64,000 nucleotides of DNA from NCBI RefSeq assembly GCF_051257895.1, contig NZ_CP194331.1, positions 1,178,001-1,242,000 of the forward strand, given 5' to 3'. The notes beneath the pieces are model-generated. The model had not been told where the DNA came from. It was given only the letters and a program-made list of their open reading frames with translations, and ran no database searches. Of the stretch, positions 44,888-52,950 are shown in pieces; position 1 is the first letter of the stretch; each line of letters starts with the position of its first letter. Source of the stretch: Gallionella straubiae. Lineage in GTDB: Bacteria; Pseudomonadota; Gammaproteobacteria; Burkholderiales; Gallionellaceae. The position numbers and the translations under genes were made by a program.

Positions 44888-45685
44888 TTGTTCAAGAAAC
44901 TCCCGCCCGCCGTCGCCGCAGCGCTGCTGCAAATCACGGCATTCGCACTGACCCTGCTTGGCGTCCACCTTTTTGACCTGCAACCCTCTCCACTCGCTTT
45001 GGCATTGCTGTGCGGCGCCTACGCCGCGACCCTCGGCCGCCTCGCCGGGCTGGCGGGCTGGTGGCTGCCGATCCAGTTCGCCTTCGCCCCGGCACTGGTG
45101 CTGGTGCTCGCGCTCGACATCCCGCCCGATTATTTCCTCGCCGCCTTCCTCATCCTGCTCGCGGTGTACGGGAGCACCTTCCGCACCCAGGTGCCGCTCT
45201 ATCTCTCCAGCGACAAGGTGTGGCACGCGCTGGAATCCTTCCTCCCCTCTCCCGCGAGCGGGAGAGGAGCCGGGGGAGAGGGGAATGGTGATGGCAAACC
45301 AAATTTCCACTTCATCGATCTCGGCTCCGGCCTCGGCGGCGTGCTGACCCACCTCGCGCGCGTGCGCCCGGACGGGCGCTACACCGGCGTCGAATCCGCC
45401 CCGCTGCCCTGCCTCGCAAGCTGGCTGCGCATCCGCCTCGGCGGCCATCGCAACTGCAAAGTACACTGGGGCAGCCTGTGGAACTGCGACCTTTCTCAAT
45501 ATGACGTGGTGTACGCCTACCTCTCGCCCGTGCCGATGGAGCGCCTGTGGCAGAAGGCACGCACCGAGATGCGCCCCGGCAGCGTGTTCGTCAGCAGCAC
45601 CTTCGCCGTGCCGGAGCAGACCCCGCACGAGACCGTGCAGGTGGACGACCTGCACCGCTCCACGCTGCTGGTGTGGCGCATGTAA
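44888..45685 (+). CDS. membrane-anchored class I SAM methyltransferase carrying an in-frame repeat
   Basis: With a TTG start the product has 265 residues. Three or four hydrophobic segments (about 8-30, 34-52, 57-77, 82-94) precede a SAM-binding domain with DLGSGLGGVLTHLA at 144-157 and a later YDVVYAYLSPVPMERLW. The linker PSPASGRGAGGEG (about 120-132) is the translation of a CCCTCTCCCGC palindromic repeat inserted without breaking the frame. The target is unknown. No strong ribosome binding site precedes the TTG, so it may be coupled to yajL. Confidence 0.78.
   Translation: MFKKLPPAVAAALLQITAFALTLLGVHLFDLQPSPLALALLCGAYAATLGRLAGLAGWWLPIQFAFAPALVLVLALDIPPDYFLAAFLILLAVYGSTFRTQVPLYLSSDKVWHALESFLPSPASGRGAGGEGNGDGKPNFHFIDLGSGLGGVLTHLARVRPDGRYTGVESAPLPCLASWLRIRLGGHRNCKVHWGSLWNCDLSQYDVVYAYLSPVPMERLWQKARTEMRPGSVFVSSTFAVPEQTPHETVQVDDLHRSTLLVWRM
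45244..45283. repeat. CCCTCTCCCGC palindromic repeat inside a coding sequence
   Basis: CCCCTCTCCCGC-GA-GCGGGAGAGG plus CCGGGGGAGAGGGG reproduces the unit found at 43700-43760. It encodes the PSPASGRGAGGEG linker of the methyltransferase. Confidence 0.85.
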
Positions 45686-45769
45686 CCAAACACCCATTGC
45701 CGCACCCACGTTCCGAATCCCCATTGACGACAGTCTCATTGAGTACATTCTCAACTCCACCCCTTCACA

Positions 45770-45798
45770 TTGACACGGCGTAGCCGGTGGGCTACAGT
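45770..45798 (+). promoter_or_regulatory. toxin-antitoxin promoter with palindromic operator
   Basis: Consensus TTGACA at 45770-45775 and TACAGT at 45793-45798 are 17 bases apart. The palindrome GTAGCC-GGTG-GGCTAC (45780-45795) lies in the spacer and overlaps the -10 box, a natural autoregulation site. The expected start point is within a base or two of the toxin ATG at 45805, so the message may be leaderless. Confidence 0.65.
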
Positions 45799-45804
45799 TA
45801 CCCC

Positions 45805-46095
45805 ATGATCGAAATTCGTAAAACCGAAAAGTATGCTCAGTGGCTCGATGGTCTCCGTAACATTAACGCGCGTGCGCGCATTCAAGCTCGAATCGAGCGT
45901 TTGGCAACTGGAAATGCCGGAGACGTTAAGCCAGTGGGCGAAGGAGTCTCAGAACTGAGAATCGATTATGGTCCGGGCTACCGGGTTTATTTCACAAAGC
46001 GTGGGCGGGAGTTGGTGATCCTGCTGGCCGGGGGTGACAAAAGCACTCAAGCTGCCGACATCAAAGCTGCATTGCGCCTCGCACACAACCTTTAG
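45805..46095 (+). CDS. RelE/ParE-superfamily toxin (HI1419-like addiction module)
   Basis: The 96-residue basic protein has the pattern of the toxin-first addiction-module family: MIEIRKTEKYAQWLDGLRN at the start, ARARIQARIERLATGNAGDVKPVGEGVSELRIDYGPGYRVYF in outline, and LVILLAGGDKSTQAADI near the end. Relatives cleave mRNA at the ribosome. An ATG 18 bases upstream overlaps the -10 box and is unlikely to be used. The antitoxin starts 7 bases after the stop. Confidence 0.92.
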   Translation: MIEIRKTEKYAQWLDGLRNINARARIQARIERLATGNAGDVKPVGEGVSELRIDYGPGYRVYFTKRGRELVILLAGGDKSTQAADIKAALRLAHNL

Positions 46096-46101
46096 GAGCA
46101 C

Positions 46102-46404
46102 ATGATGACCAAAACCATTACTACTCGTTACGATATTGCCGAACATCTTCGCACTCCCGAAGAGATGGCGGCCTACCTGGAGGCGTGCCTTGAGGAGGCC
46201 GATGGCGATGCGGCATTCATTGCCAAGGCGCTGGGAGATATTGCTCGCGCCAAAGGTATGACCCAAGTGGCTCGCGATGCGGGTTTATCTCGTGAAAGCC
46301 TTTACAAGGCGCTCTCCGGGGAGCGCAGCCCGGATTTCGACACCATCCTCAAGGTCGTTGGTGCGTTGGGTCTGAAGCTGCATGCCGAAGCAGCGCATGG
46401 CTGA
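46102..46404 (+). CDS. antitoxin of the HI1420 type (helix-turn-helix)
   Basis: The 100-residue protein carries a family-typical start (YDIAEHLRTPEEMAAYLEACLEEADGDAAFIAKALGDIARAKGM in outline) and a C-terminal helix-turn-helix (TQVARDAGLSRESLYKALSGERSPDFDTIL). It should neutralise the toxin and repress the shared promoter through the palindrome at 45780-45795. GGAGCAC precedes the ATG; the second Met is an equally possible start. The antitoxin-second gene order is normal for this family. Confidence 0.93.
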   Translation: MMTKTITTRYDIAEHLRTPEEMAAYLEACLEEADGDAAFIAKALGDIARAKGMTQVARDAGLSRESLYKALSGERSPDFDTILKVVGALGLKLHAEAAHG

Positions 46405-46480
46405 TTCCAATGTCCACGGCGCTAGGCCGAATTATCTAGGCATTTCGGCATATTGTTCGGGAAGGGAGAATCGCGTAAGG

Positions 46481-46536
46481 TGCCGGGCAATATTTTTCTC
46501 GATAGTTCTTGAAAGTGCCTTTCCCGGCATTTTTTA
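46481..46536 (+). terminator. possible terminator after the toxin-antitoxin pair
   Basis: TGCCGGG (46481-46487) and CCCGGCA (46523-46529) are perfectly complementary and followed by six or seven T residues. The loop is 35 bases long, so the stem is plausible but not certain. Confidence 0.4.
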
Positions 46537-46585
46537 GGGTGTCTATTTCATGTTATGCCCAAAACAACACAGGTGAGCTATAGCC

Positions 46586-46942
46586 ATGACGCAAACAATT
46601 AATATCGAATGCATATCGCCAGAAGACGCCAGTGTGTTGAGAGGGGCGCTAAGTCTGCTTGTGGGCGTTGACGTTGAACCCGAGTTGATGCTCAAAGCCG
46701 GCCCGCGAGATTACAAAAAAGTTGTTTCATTCATTGCTATTGCGGCAGCTATCACTGCTTGCGCAGCAGCTATCGTTGCCGAGCTTTCTGCGCTCGGATA
46801 CAAAAATATTTCCATCAATGGCAAGGTTGTCATGCTTTCGGTATTTTCTATTGAAGGCGCGCTTAATGCCACTAATGGCAAAGAAGCAGGCAACACAAAA
46901 AATAATGGCAACAGCAATGCCAATGGGGTCAATCGTGATTAA
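46586..46942 (+). CDS. cassette-encoded small membrane protein, unknown function
   Basis: The 118-residue product has an N-terminal beta-like segment (TINIECISPEDASVLRG), one hydrophobic segment (about 46-67, VVSFIAIAAAITACAAAIVA), a second short beta segment (NISINGKVVML) and an Asn-rich tail. I recognise no family. Short strand, membrane helix, short strand is an unusual plan. The gene starts 33 bases after a GTTATGC core-like word and is followed by an attC-like site, so it looks like an integron gene cassette. Its composition is AT-richer than the chromosome around it. Confidence 0.6.
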   Translation: MTQTINIECISPEDASVLRGALSLLVGVDVEPELMLKAGPRDYKKVVSFIAIAAAITACAAAIVAELSALGYKNISINGKVVMLSVFSIEGALNATNGKEAGNTKNNGNSNANGVNRD

Positions 46943-46978
46943 AAAGTTAATTTGTATTGTGTCTATTTTTCGCAATCA

Positions 46979-47069
46979 GCATAACCCTGCGCTCAAAAGG
47001 GGCGCGGGGAACGGCATGGCTTTTCAATCAGAGCTTGGGAGCGCCGCGCCCCTTAGCTCCACGCTGGGC
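46979..47069. mobile_element. attC-like site (integron gene cassette recombination site)
   Basis: The left end GCATAAC (46979-46985) is the exact reverse complement of GTTATGC at 46552-46558, where the upstream cassette would begin. Then come CCTGCGCTCAAAAGG, an 11-bp stem (AAGGGGCGCGG at 46997-47007 against CCGCGCCCCTT at 47044-47054) and TTAGCTCCACGCTGGGC, with a right core box GCTGGGC at 47063-47069. The CTCAA...TTAGCTC arrangement and the 91-base length are those of attC sites of chromosomal integrons. No integrase gene is in the window. The right box departs from GTTRRRY by one base. Confidence 0.6.
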
Positions 47070-47083
47070 ATACAAGGAATCCT

Positions 47084-47401
47084 ATGACACACTACAAAAC
47101 TTTTGAGTATCAGTTTGATGATGGCACAAAAACAACCGCATGCGCGGTGGTTGCCGCTCACAACATGGGGAAAGGGATATTAATAGAGTTTGCATCGCCG
47201 AAAAACTCGACCATGAGAAAAATAAAATTTGTAGCTGACGCAAGAGCCCCGAACTCGCTCGCACTCGCAAGCAGCCTGAGTAACGAAAAATTCGTTGCGT
47301 ATGCCATCCAGAAATTTCTAGCCGAAAAATGGGGAGATCGCTTATCTAGGGTTAATGTTGCTTCAGAAACGATTCACATCGAATCCATTGTATTGGAGTA
47401 A
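47084..47401 (+). CDS. hypothetical protein, probably cassette-borne
   Basis: The 105-residue soluble protein starts 14 bases after the attC-like right box, the spacing usual for cassette genes, with AAGGAATC as ribosome binding site. It reads as alternating strands and helices (FEYQFDDGTKTTACAVVAAHNMGKGILIEF; later KFVAYAIQKFLAEKWGD) with no known motif. It is followed after 4 bases by a lipoprotein gene, so the two probably form one transcription unit. AT-rich composition supports foreign origin. Confidence 0.55.
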   Translation: MTHYKTFEYQFDDGTKTTACAVVAAHNMGKGILIEFASPKNSTMRKIKFVADARAPNSLALASSLSNEKFVAYAIQKFLAEKWGDRLSRVNVASETIHIESIVLE

Positions 47402-47405
47402 CAAG

Positions 47406-48482
47406 ATGATCCGATACCCTCTTATATCAATTTCAATTATTGCAGTTGCCGTGGCCGTAGCAGCATGTACAAAAGCTGACGATACGCAAAAGACTGCCAA
47501 CAGCAATGCTCCCACGCCCGTTTCATCAACAGTTGAACTGAAAACAGAGAAACCACTTGATCCCTTGTTTGCCGACGCCAAGTCATGTTTGAAGGAATGT
47601 ATTGGCCAACTTCCGAATTACGACAGCCCAGATACAGAGTTTGCGATTCCAAGAAAATTTAGCGACTTCCTGAAAGGAACAGATTATGGACAGGATCGCT
47701 TCCTTAACTTACTTGAGCAAATGCCTCCAGACTTCATGAAATTTGGCGTCATTGGCCCAGATGAACACCCTGGACTAGAAATGTCGGGCTGGATTTCGCA
47801 CCGGCTAGAACGCAATGGTACCCCAATCTATATCTACACTCATGTTGGACTTCCAGAGGGAGTTCCCCTACGGCGAAGAGCAGGTAGCTTAATCGTTGCT
47901 GTCAATCCAAAAACGAAGGAAATGGCCACAGTGTTCAATGGTGAACAAGATTTGAGCCATTATATTTTTGTCGGAAGCTCGAATCTTCTTTCGTTCATAG
48001 TTGCATATATTTCTGCCTCTGAGGCGGAAACTGAGAAAGCCTATAAGATCAGCAGCACGCAGCAAACTGAAATTCTAGTATTCCCGATCCCCAATGATCG
48101 GATTGTTGACGTCGAACGTCGCCTTATCTATCTGAATTCAATTTACAGAAACGGTGAAATTACAGGGGCATACTCTGCCTATAATGCCGGAGAGGCGCTA
48201 CGAAAAGTGCCCCATGAAAAACAGTGGTGGGTCGCAAATAGCTCATTCACCGAATGCTTTGAAAGCGGTGGGCCTGCTGCAAAGCTTGATGAGTTCGAGG
48301 GCTTCACCGACAAGCCACGTACACAGGATTACCGTAATTCAAGCGGCAACCTCGCCAAGGTTGAAGTCATTAATGCGACTGGCAGTGGACAAGAAACTGT
48401 ATGGACCTACTACAAAGAAAAATCCCAGTGTGAAGCTGAGCAAGTCAACGCAACAAAATCACTCGCAGACAGATACCGATAG
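47406..48482 (+). CDS. predicted lipoprotein of unknown function
   Basis: The 358-residue protein begins with a lipoprotein signal (ISISIIAVAVAVAAC, modified Cys at 21), followed by a Thr/Ser-rich linker and a large mixed domain. Notable stretches are DAKSCLKECIGQLPNYD, DEHPGLEMSGWISHRLERNG and VANSSFTECFESGGPAAKL. The latter, with GNLAKVEVINATGSG and a late Cys in EKSQCEAEQ, suggests a secreted domain with disulfides. I recognise no family. The ATG at 47406 has TTGGAG upstream. Low GC marks the same island as its neighbours. Whether it belongs to the upstream cassette is unclear, because no second attC follows. Confidence 0.62.
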   Translation: MIRYPLISISIIAVAVAVAACTKADDTQKTANSNAPTPVSSTVELKTEKPLDPLFADAKSCLKECIGQLPNYDSPDTEFAIPRKFSDFLKGTDYGQDRFLNLLEQMPPDFMKFGVIGPDEHPGLEMSGWISHRLERNGTPIYIYTHVGLPEGVPLRRRAGSLIVAVNPKTKEMATVFNGEQDLSHYIFVGSSNLLSFIVAYISASEAETEKAYKISSTQQTEILVFPIPNDRIVDVERRLIYLNSIYRNGEITGAYSAYNAGEALRKVPHEKQWWVANSSFTECFESGGPAAKLDEFEGFTDKPRTQDYRNSSGNLAKVEVINATGSGQETVWTYYKEKSQCEAEQVNATKSLADRYR

Positions 48483-48811
48483 TTGGTCGTAACAGTAGAC
48501 TGGGACATCCTTACAACTCGGGATTAAAGACACCGGAGTCAAATTGTTTTTTGCAGAAGGAAGTATGTAAATTCCATCCGGCAGATAGCTTTGCATAGCC
48601 ATCTGACTAAGTGATCAAACAACGCTCGCCAAGTCATTGGTTAACGCTACGTTAATCCGCCCTACATCCTGCCAGCCTTCCCCCGGCGAAGGTGCAACAG
48701 CGAAGCCAGCGCCCCCGACAGGACGCCCGCCTTATCCTTACCACCTCGGGGCAATAGCCAGCGCCCCGCATCGGGACTACAATCCGCCCAACCTCCCGAC
48801 AGGAGCAAGCC
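48483..48811. other. junction between the accessory island and core genes
   Basis: The first 150 bases are AT-rich, like the island. At about 48639-48667 a half palindrome (GGTTAACGCTACGTTAATCC then GCCCTAC) resembles one end of the GTAGG family. After that, GC-rich DNA leads to the transporter gene. A TACAAT word at 48777-48782 could be a -10 box but lacks a matching -35. No gene is visible. Confidence 0.45.
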
Positions 48812-50110
48812 ATGCCGCGCCACCTTGCCTCCGATGTCCCCCTTCGCGAAGCCTGGGCCTGGGCGATGTACGACTTCGCCAATTCCGGCTACACCACCAT
48901 CGTCATCACCGCGATCTTCAATGCCTATTTCGTCGCGGTGGTGGCGCAGGATGCGCCCTGGGCGACGCTCGCCTGGACGCTGTCGCTCGCGGCTTCCTAC
49001 GCACTCATCATGCTGACCGCGCCGCTGCTGGGCGCGTATGCCGACGCCTATGCCGCGAAGAAGCGCCTGCTTCTCGTCACCACGGCTGGCTGCGTGCTGT
49101 TCACCGCCGCGCTCGCCTTCGCCGGGCCGGGCGGGCTGTGGCTCGCGATTTCGCTGATCGTGCTCTCCAACTTTTTCTACGGCAGCGGCGAGAACCTGAT
49201 CGCCGCCTTCCTGCCGGAGCTCGCGCGCGAGGACGCCATCGGCAGCGTCTCGGGCTGGGGCTGGAGCCTCGGCTACGTAGGCGGGCTGGTGAGCCTCGGC
49301 GCCTGCCTCGCCTACGTGAGCTGGGCGCAGGCGCGCGGCGAGACTGCCGCCGACTTCGTGCCCGTCACCATGCTGATCACGGCGGCGCTGTTCGCCGCGG
49401 CGAGCCTGCCGACCTTCCTGATCCTGAGAGAGCGCGCGCAACCCCAGCCGCACCTCGCGGGAAAGAACATGGCGCAGGAAGCTTTCGCGCGGCTCGCGCA
49501 CACCGTGCGCCATGCGGCCCACTACCGCGATCTGCGGCGCTTCCTCGCCTGCACGGTGTTCTACCAGGCGGGCATCCAGGCGGTGGTCACGCTCGCCGCG
49601 ATCTACGCGCAGCAGGTGATGCACTTCACCACGCAGCAGACGCTGATGCTGATCTTCGTAGTCAACATCACCGCCGCGCTCGGCGCCTTCGCCTTCGGCC
49701 ACCTGCAGGACCGCATCGGCCACGTGCAGGCGATCGCATTGACGCTGCTCGGCTGGCTGGTCATGGTGGGAATGGCCTGGGCGGCGGAAGGGCCTGAATT
49801 ATTCTGGGCGGCGGCCAACCTCGCGGGCCTATGTATGGGCGCGAGCCAGTCGGCGGGGCGCGCGCTGGTGGGGCTGTTCTCCCCGGCCACGCGCCGCGCG
49901 GAATTCTTCGGCCTGTGGGGGCTGGCGGTGAAGCTCTCCGCGATTCTCGGCCCCGTGACCTACGGGCTGGTGAGCTGGCTCACGCAGGGCGACCACCGCC
50001 TCGCGATCCTGATCACCGGCAGCTACTTCCTGGTCGGGCTGCTGATCCTCGCGGGGGTGGATGCCAAACGCGGCTGCAACGCGGCGCTGGAGCAGGGAGA
50101 ACGGACTTGA
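48812..50110 (+). CDS. UMF1/Atg22-like family MFS transporter
   Basis: The 432-residue membrane protein has about 12 membrane segments. It opens with the UMF1 signature EAWAWAMYDFANSGYTTIVITAIF in outline and has the loop ADAYAAKKRLLLVTT and AFLPELAREDAIGSVSGWGWSLGYVGGL. The family is related to yeast Atg22 vacuolar amino acid effluxers and to bacterial YxiO; substrates are unproven. AGGAGC lies before the ATG. Its stop overlaps the TTG start of a lipid-metabolism fusion gene, so the two proteins are probably made together. Confidence 0.9.
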   Translation: MPRHLASDVPLREAWAWAMYDFANSGYTTIVITAIFNAYFVAVVAQDAPWATLAWTLSLAASYALIMLTAPLLGAYADAYAAKKRLLLVTTAGCVLFTAALAFAGPGGLWLAISLIVLSNFFYGSGENLIAAFLPELAREDAIGSVSGWGWSLGYVGGLVSLGACLAYVSWAQARGETAADFVPVTMLITAALFAAASLPTFLILRERAQPQPHLAGKNMAQEAFARLAHTVRHAAHYRDLRRFLACTVFYQAGIQAVVTLAAIYAQQVMHFTTQQTLMLIFVVNITAALGAFAFGHLQDRIGHVQAIALTLLGWLVMVGMAWAAEGPELFWAAANLAGLCMGASQSAGRALVGLFSPATRRAEFFGLWGLAVKLSAILGPVTYGLVSWLTQGDHRLAILITGSYFLVGLLILAGVDAKRGCNAALEQGERT

Positions 50111-52929
50111 ACGAACCAAGAGAACTATCCACAGACACGTCCGGCGCGCTGCTGGAGACCGTGCGCCGCCTCGTCGCCGAGACGCACACCCGCTCCTGGG
50201 GGAAGGTTGCGGTCACGCTGGACAGCTCCCTCGAGAAAGACCTCGGGCTGGATAGCCTCGGGCGCGTGGAGCTGCTGATGCGCGTCGAGCGCGCGTTCGG
50301 CGTCACCCTCCCCGAGCACCTGCTCGCCAGCGCCGAGACGCCGCGCGACCTGCTGGGGGCGGTGCTGGCCGCCTCCCCCGCGATGCCCGCAACGCCCATG
50401 CCGCGCGGCGCGGCGCCGGAGCGCGTGGAGTCCGAGCCCTCCGCCGCGCTCACGCTGACCGAGATGCTCGACTGGCATGTGCGCGCCCACCCGGAGCGCA
50501 CCCACATCGTCCTGCTCGACGAGGCGGGCGGGGAAACGCCGGTCAGCTACGCCGAACTTCAGGAGGGCGCGGCGCAGGTCGCCGCCGGCCTGCTGGAGCG
50601 AGGCCTGCAGCCCGGCCAGTCAGTGTCCATCATGCTGCCGACCGGGCGCGACTACTTCCGCTGCTTCTTCGGCGTGCTGCTCGCGGGCGGCGTACCCGTG
50701 CCGATCTACCCGCCGACGCGCCCCTCGCAGATCGAGGACCACCTGCGCCGCCACGCGGGCATCCTCTCCAACGCGCTCGCCGCGATGCTGGTCACGGTGC
50801 CGGAGGCCAAGGCCGTGGCGCGCCTGCTGCAGGCGCAGGTGGAGACGCTGCGCGCGGTGCTCACCGTGGAGGAGCTCACGCACTCGGGCAAGGCGCCGGG
50901 CTATGCGCTCCAGCCGGGACAGATCGCGCTCTTGCAATACACCTCGGGCAGCACCGCGAGCCCCAAGGGCGTCGCCCTCACCCACGCCAACCTGCTCGCC
51001 AACATCCGCGCGATGGGACAGGCGGCGGAGGTCGGCTCCACCGACGTGTTCGTGAGCTGGCTGCCGCTCTACCACGACATGGGGCTGATCGGCGCGTGGC
51101 TCGGCAGCCTCTATCACGCCATGCCGTTCGCGGTGATGTCGCCGCTCTCCTTCCTCGCGCGCCCCGAGCGCTGGCTGTGGGCGATGCACAAGCACCGCGG
51201 CACGTTCTCGGCCTCGCCCAACTTCGGCTACGAGCTTTGCCTGCGCAAGATTCCCGACGAGGCGATCGAGGGGCTGGACCTCTCGGGCTGGCGCTGGGCG
51301 TTCAACGGCGCGGAGCCGGTCAGCCCGGATACCCTGGAAAATTTCGCGCGGCGCTTCGAGCGCTACGGCCTGCGCCGCGAGGCGCTCGCGCCGGTGTACG
51401 GGCTCGCGGAATGCTCGGTGGGACTCGCCTTCCCGCCGCCGATGCGCGGGCCGCTGGTCGACCGCATCAGCCGCGAGCGCTTCGCGCGCTCCGGCCGCGC
51501 CGAGCCCGCAACGGATGAGAAGGACGCGTTGCGCTTCGTCGCCTGCGGCCGCCCGCTGCCCGGCCACCAGATCCGCGTCGTCGATGCCACGGGGCGCGAG
51601 GTCGCCGAGCGCGTCGAAGGGCGGCTGGAATTCAAGGGCCCTTCCGCGACCGCAGGCTACTTCCGCAACCCGGAGCAGAACCGCCTGCTGTTCCGCGATG
51701 GCTGGCTCGATTCCGGCGACTACGCCTATTTCGCCGAGGGCGACGTCTACCTCACCGGCCGCGCGAAAGACATCGTGATCCGCGCGGGGCGCAACATCTA
51801 TCCCCACGAACTGGAGGAGGCCGTGGGCAACCTCCCCGGCGTGCGCCGCGGCTGTGTGGCGGTGTTCGGCAGCCCCGACCCAGTGAGCGGCACCGAGCGG
51901 CTGGTGGTGATGGCCGAGACGCGCGAGGCCGAAAAGCAAAAACGCGAGGAGCTACGCGGCCGCATCAACGCGCTGACCCTCGACATGCTGGGCACGCCCG
52001 CAGACGACATCGTGCTCGCCCCGCTGCACGGCGTGCTCAAGACCTCCAGCGGCAAGATCCGCCGCGCGGCCTGCCACGAGCTCTACGAACAGGGCGCGGC
52101 GCCCGAGCGCGCGGTGTGGTGGCAGGTGATGCGGGTCGCGTGGGCCGGGCTGCTGCCCGAGCTGCGCCGCGCGGGCCGCGTGGCGGCCGACCTGCTCTAC
52201 GCGGGCTGGGTGTGGTCGCTGTTCTGGCTGCTCGCGCCGCTGACCTGGCTCGCGGCCGCGCTGCTGCCGCGCCCCGCCTGGGGCTGGGCGGCGAGCCGCG
52301 CGAGCGCGCGCCTCTATGCGCGCCTCACGGGCACGCCGCTCGCGGTGCAGGGGCTGGAGAATCTGCCTGCCACGCCCTGCGTGCTCGCGGCCAACCACGC
52401 GAGCTACCTCGACGGCATCGTGATGGTCGCGGCGCTGCCGATTGAGGGCAGGCAGTATGGTTTCGTCGCGAAGAAGGAGCTGCTCGACAAGTTCGTTCCG
52501 CGCACCTACCTGCAGCACATCGGCACAAACTTCGTCGAGCGTTTCGATCCGCAGCAGGGCGCGGCGGACGTGCAGGTGGTCGCGGCCTCGCTGCGCGCGG
52601 GGCGCTGCCCGGTGTTCTTCCCGGAGGGAACCTTCGACCGCAACCCCGGCCTGCTGCCGTTCCGCATGGGCGCCTTCGTGGTGGCCGCCGAGGCGGACGT
52701 GCCGGTCGTGCCGGTCGTGATCCGCGGCACGCGCTCCATGCTGCGCGCCGACCACTGGTTCCCGCGCCGCGGCGCCATCTCGGTCACTATCGGCGCACCC
52801 GTCGCACCGGACGGCAACGACTGGACCGCGGCGATCCGCCTGCGCGACGCGGTGCGCGCGGAAATCCTGGGCTTATGCGGGGAACCCGACCTCGTGCGGG
52901 GGGAGAAGCCGCCGGTTCAGGCGCGGTGA
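50107..52929 (+). CDS. three-domain fusion: acyl carrier protein, fatty acyl-AMP ligase-like, and PlsC-type acyltransferase
   Basis: From the TTG at 50107 the protein has 940 residues. Residues 10-90 form an acyl carrier domain with phosphopantetheine site GLDSLG (Ser 50). Residues about 120-690 form an adenylation domain with LQYTSGSTASPKG near 278 and YHDMGLIGAWLGSLYHAMP, and a late RAKDIVIRAGRNIYPHELE. This resembles fatty acyl-AMP ligases. Residues about 745-910 carry glycerophosphate acyltransferase motifs NHASYLDG (764) and FPEGTFDRNPGLLPFRMG (838). The parts would activate a fatty acid, load it on the attached carrier and move it to a glycerolipid or similar acceptor. That chain of events is inferred. 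It is translationally coupled to the UMF1 transporter. Confidence 0.9.
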   Translation: MNEPRELSTDTSGALLETVRRLVAETHTRSWGKVAVTLDSSLEKDLGLDSLGRVELLMRVERAFGVTLPEHLLASAETPRDLLGAVLAASPAMPATPMPRGAAPERVESEPSAALTLTEMLDWHVRAHPERTHIVLLDEAGGETPVSYAELQEGAAQVAAGLLERGLQPGQSVSIMLPTGRDYFRCFFGVLLAGGVPVPIYPPTRPSQIEDHLRRHAGILSNALAAMLVTVPEAKAVARLLQAQVETLRAVLTVEELTHSGKAPGYALQPGQIALLQYTSGSTASPKGVALTHANLLANIRAMGQAAEVGSTDVFVSWLPLYHDMGLIGAWLGSLYHAMPFAVMSPLSFLARPERWLWAMHKHRGTFSASPNFGYELCLRKIPDEAIEGLDLSGWRWAFNGAEPVSPDTLENFARRFERYGLRREALAPVYGLAECSVGLAFPPPMRGPLVDRISRERFARSGRAEPATDEKDALRFVACGRPLPGHQIRVVDATGREVAERVEGRLEFKGPSATAGYFRNPEQNRLLFRDGWLDSGDYAYFAEGDVYLTGRAKDIVIRAGRNIYPHELEEAVGNLPGVRRGCVAVFGSPDPVSGTERLVVMAETREAEKQKREELRGRINALTLDMLGTPADDIVLAPLHGVLKTSSGKIRRAACHELYEQGAAPERAVWWQVMRVAWAGLLPELRRAGRVAADLLYAGWVWSLFWLLAPLTWLAAALLPRPAWGWAASRASARLYARLTGTPLAVQGLENLPATPCVLAANHASYLDGIVMVAALPIEGRQYGFVAKKELLDKFVPRTYLQHIGTNFVERFDPQQGAADVQVVAASLRAGRCPVFFPEGTFDRNPGLLPFRMGAFVVAAEADVPVVPVVIRGTRSMLRADHWFPRRGAISVTIGAPVAPDGNDWTAAIRLRDAVRAEILGLCGEPDLVRGEKPPVQAR

Positions 52930-52950
52930 AGGCTCGATGGGATAGTTCCG

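Noticed and set aside
48483..48660. A second attC site after the lipoprotein gene.
   Set aside because: No paired core boxes, no CTCAA/TTAGC arms and no stem were found there.
50620..51939. A 439-codon minus-strand frame opposite the acyl-AMP ligase domain.
   Set aside because: It is the complement of a well-supported gene, with His/Arg/Ala-rich translation and no ribosome binding site.
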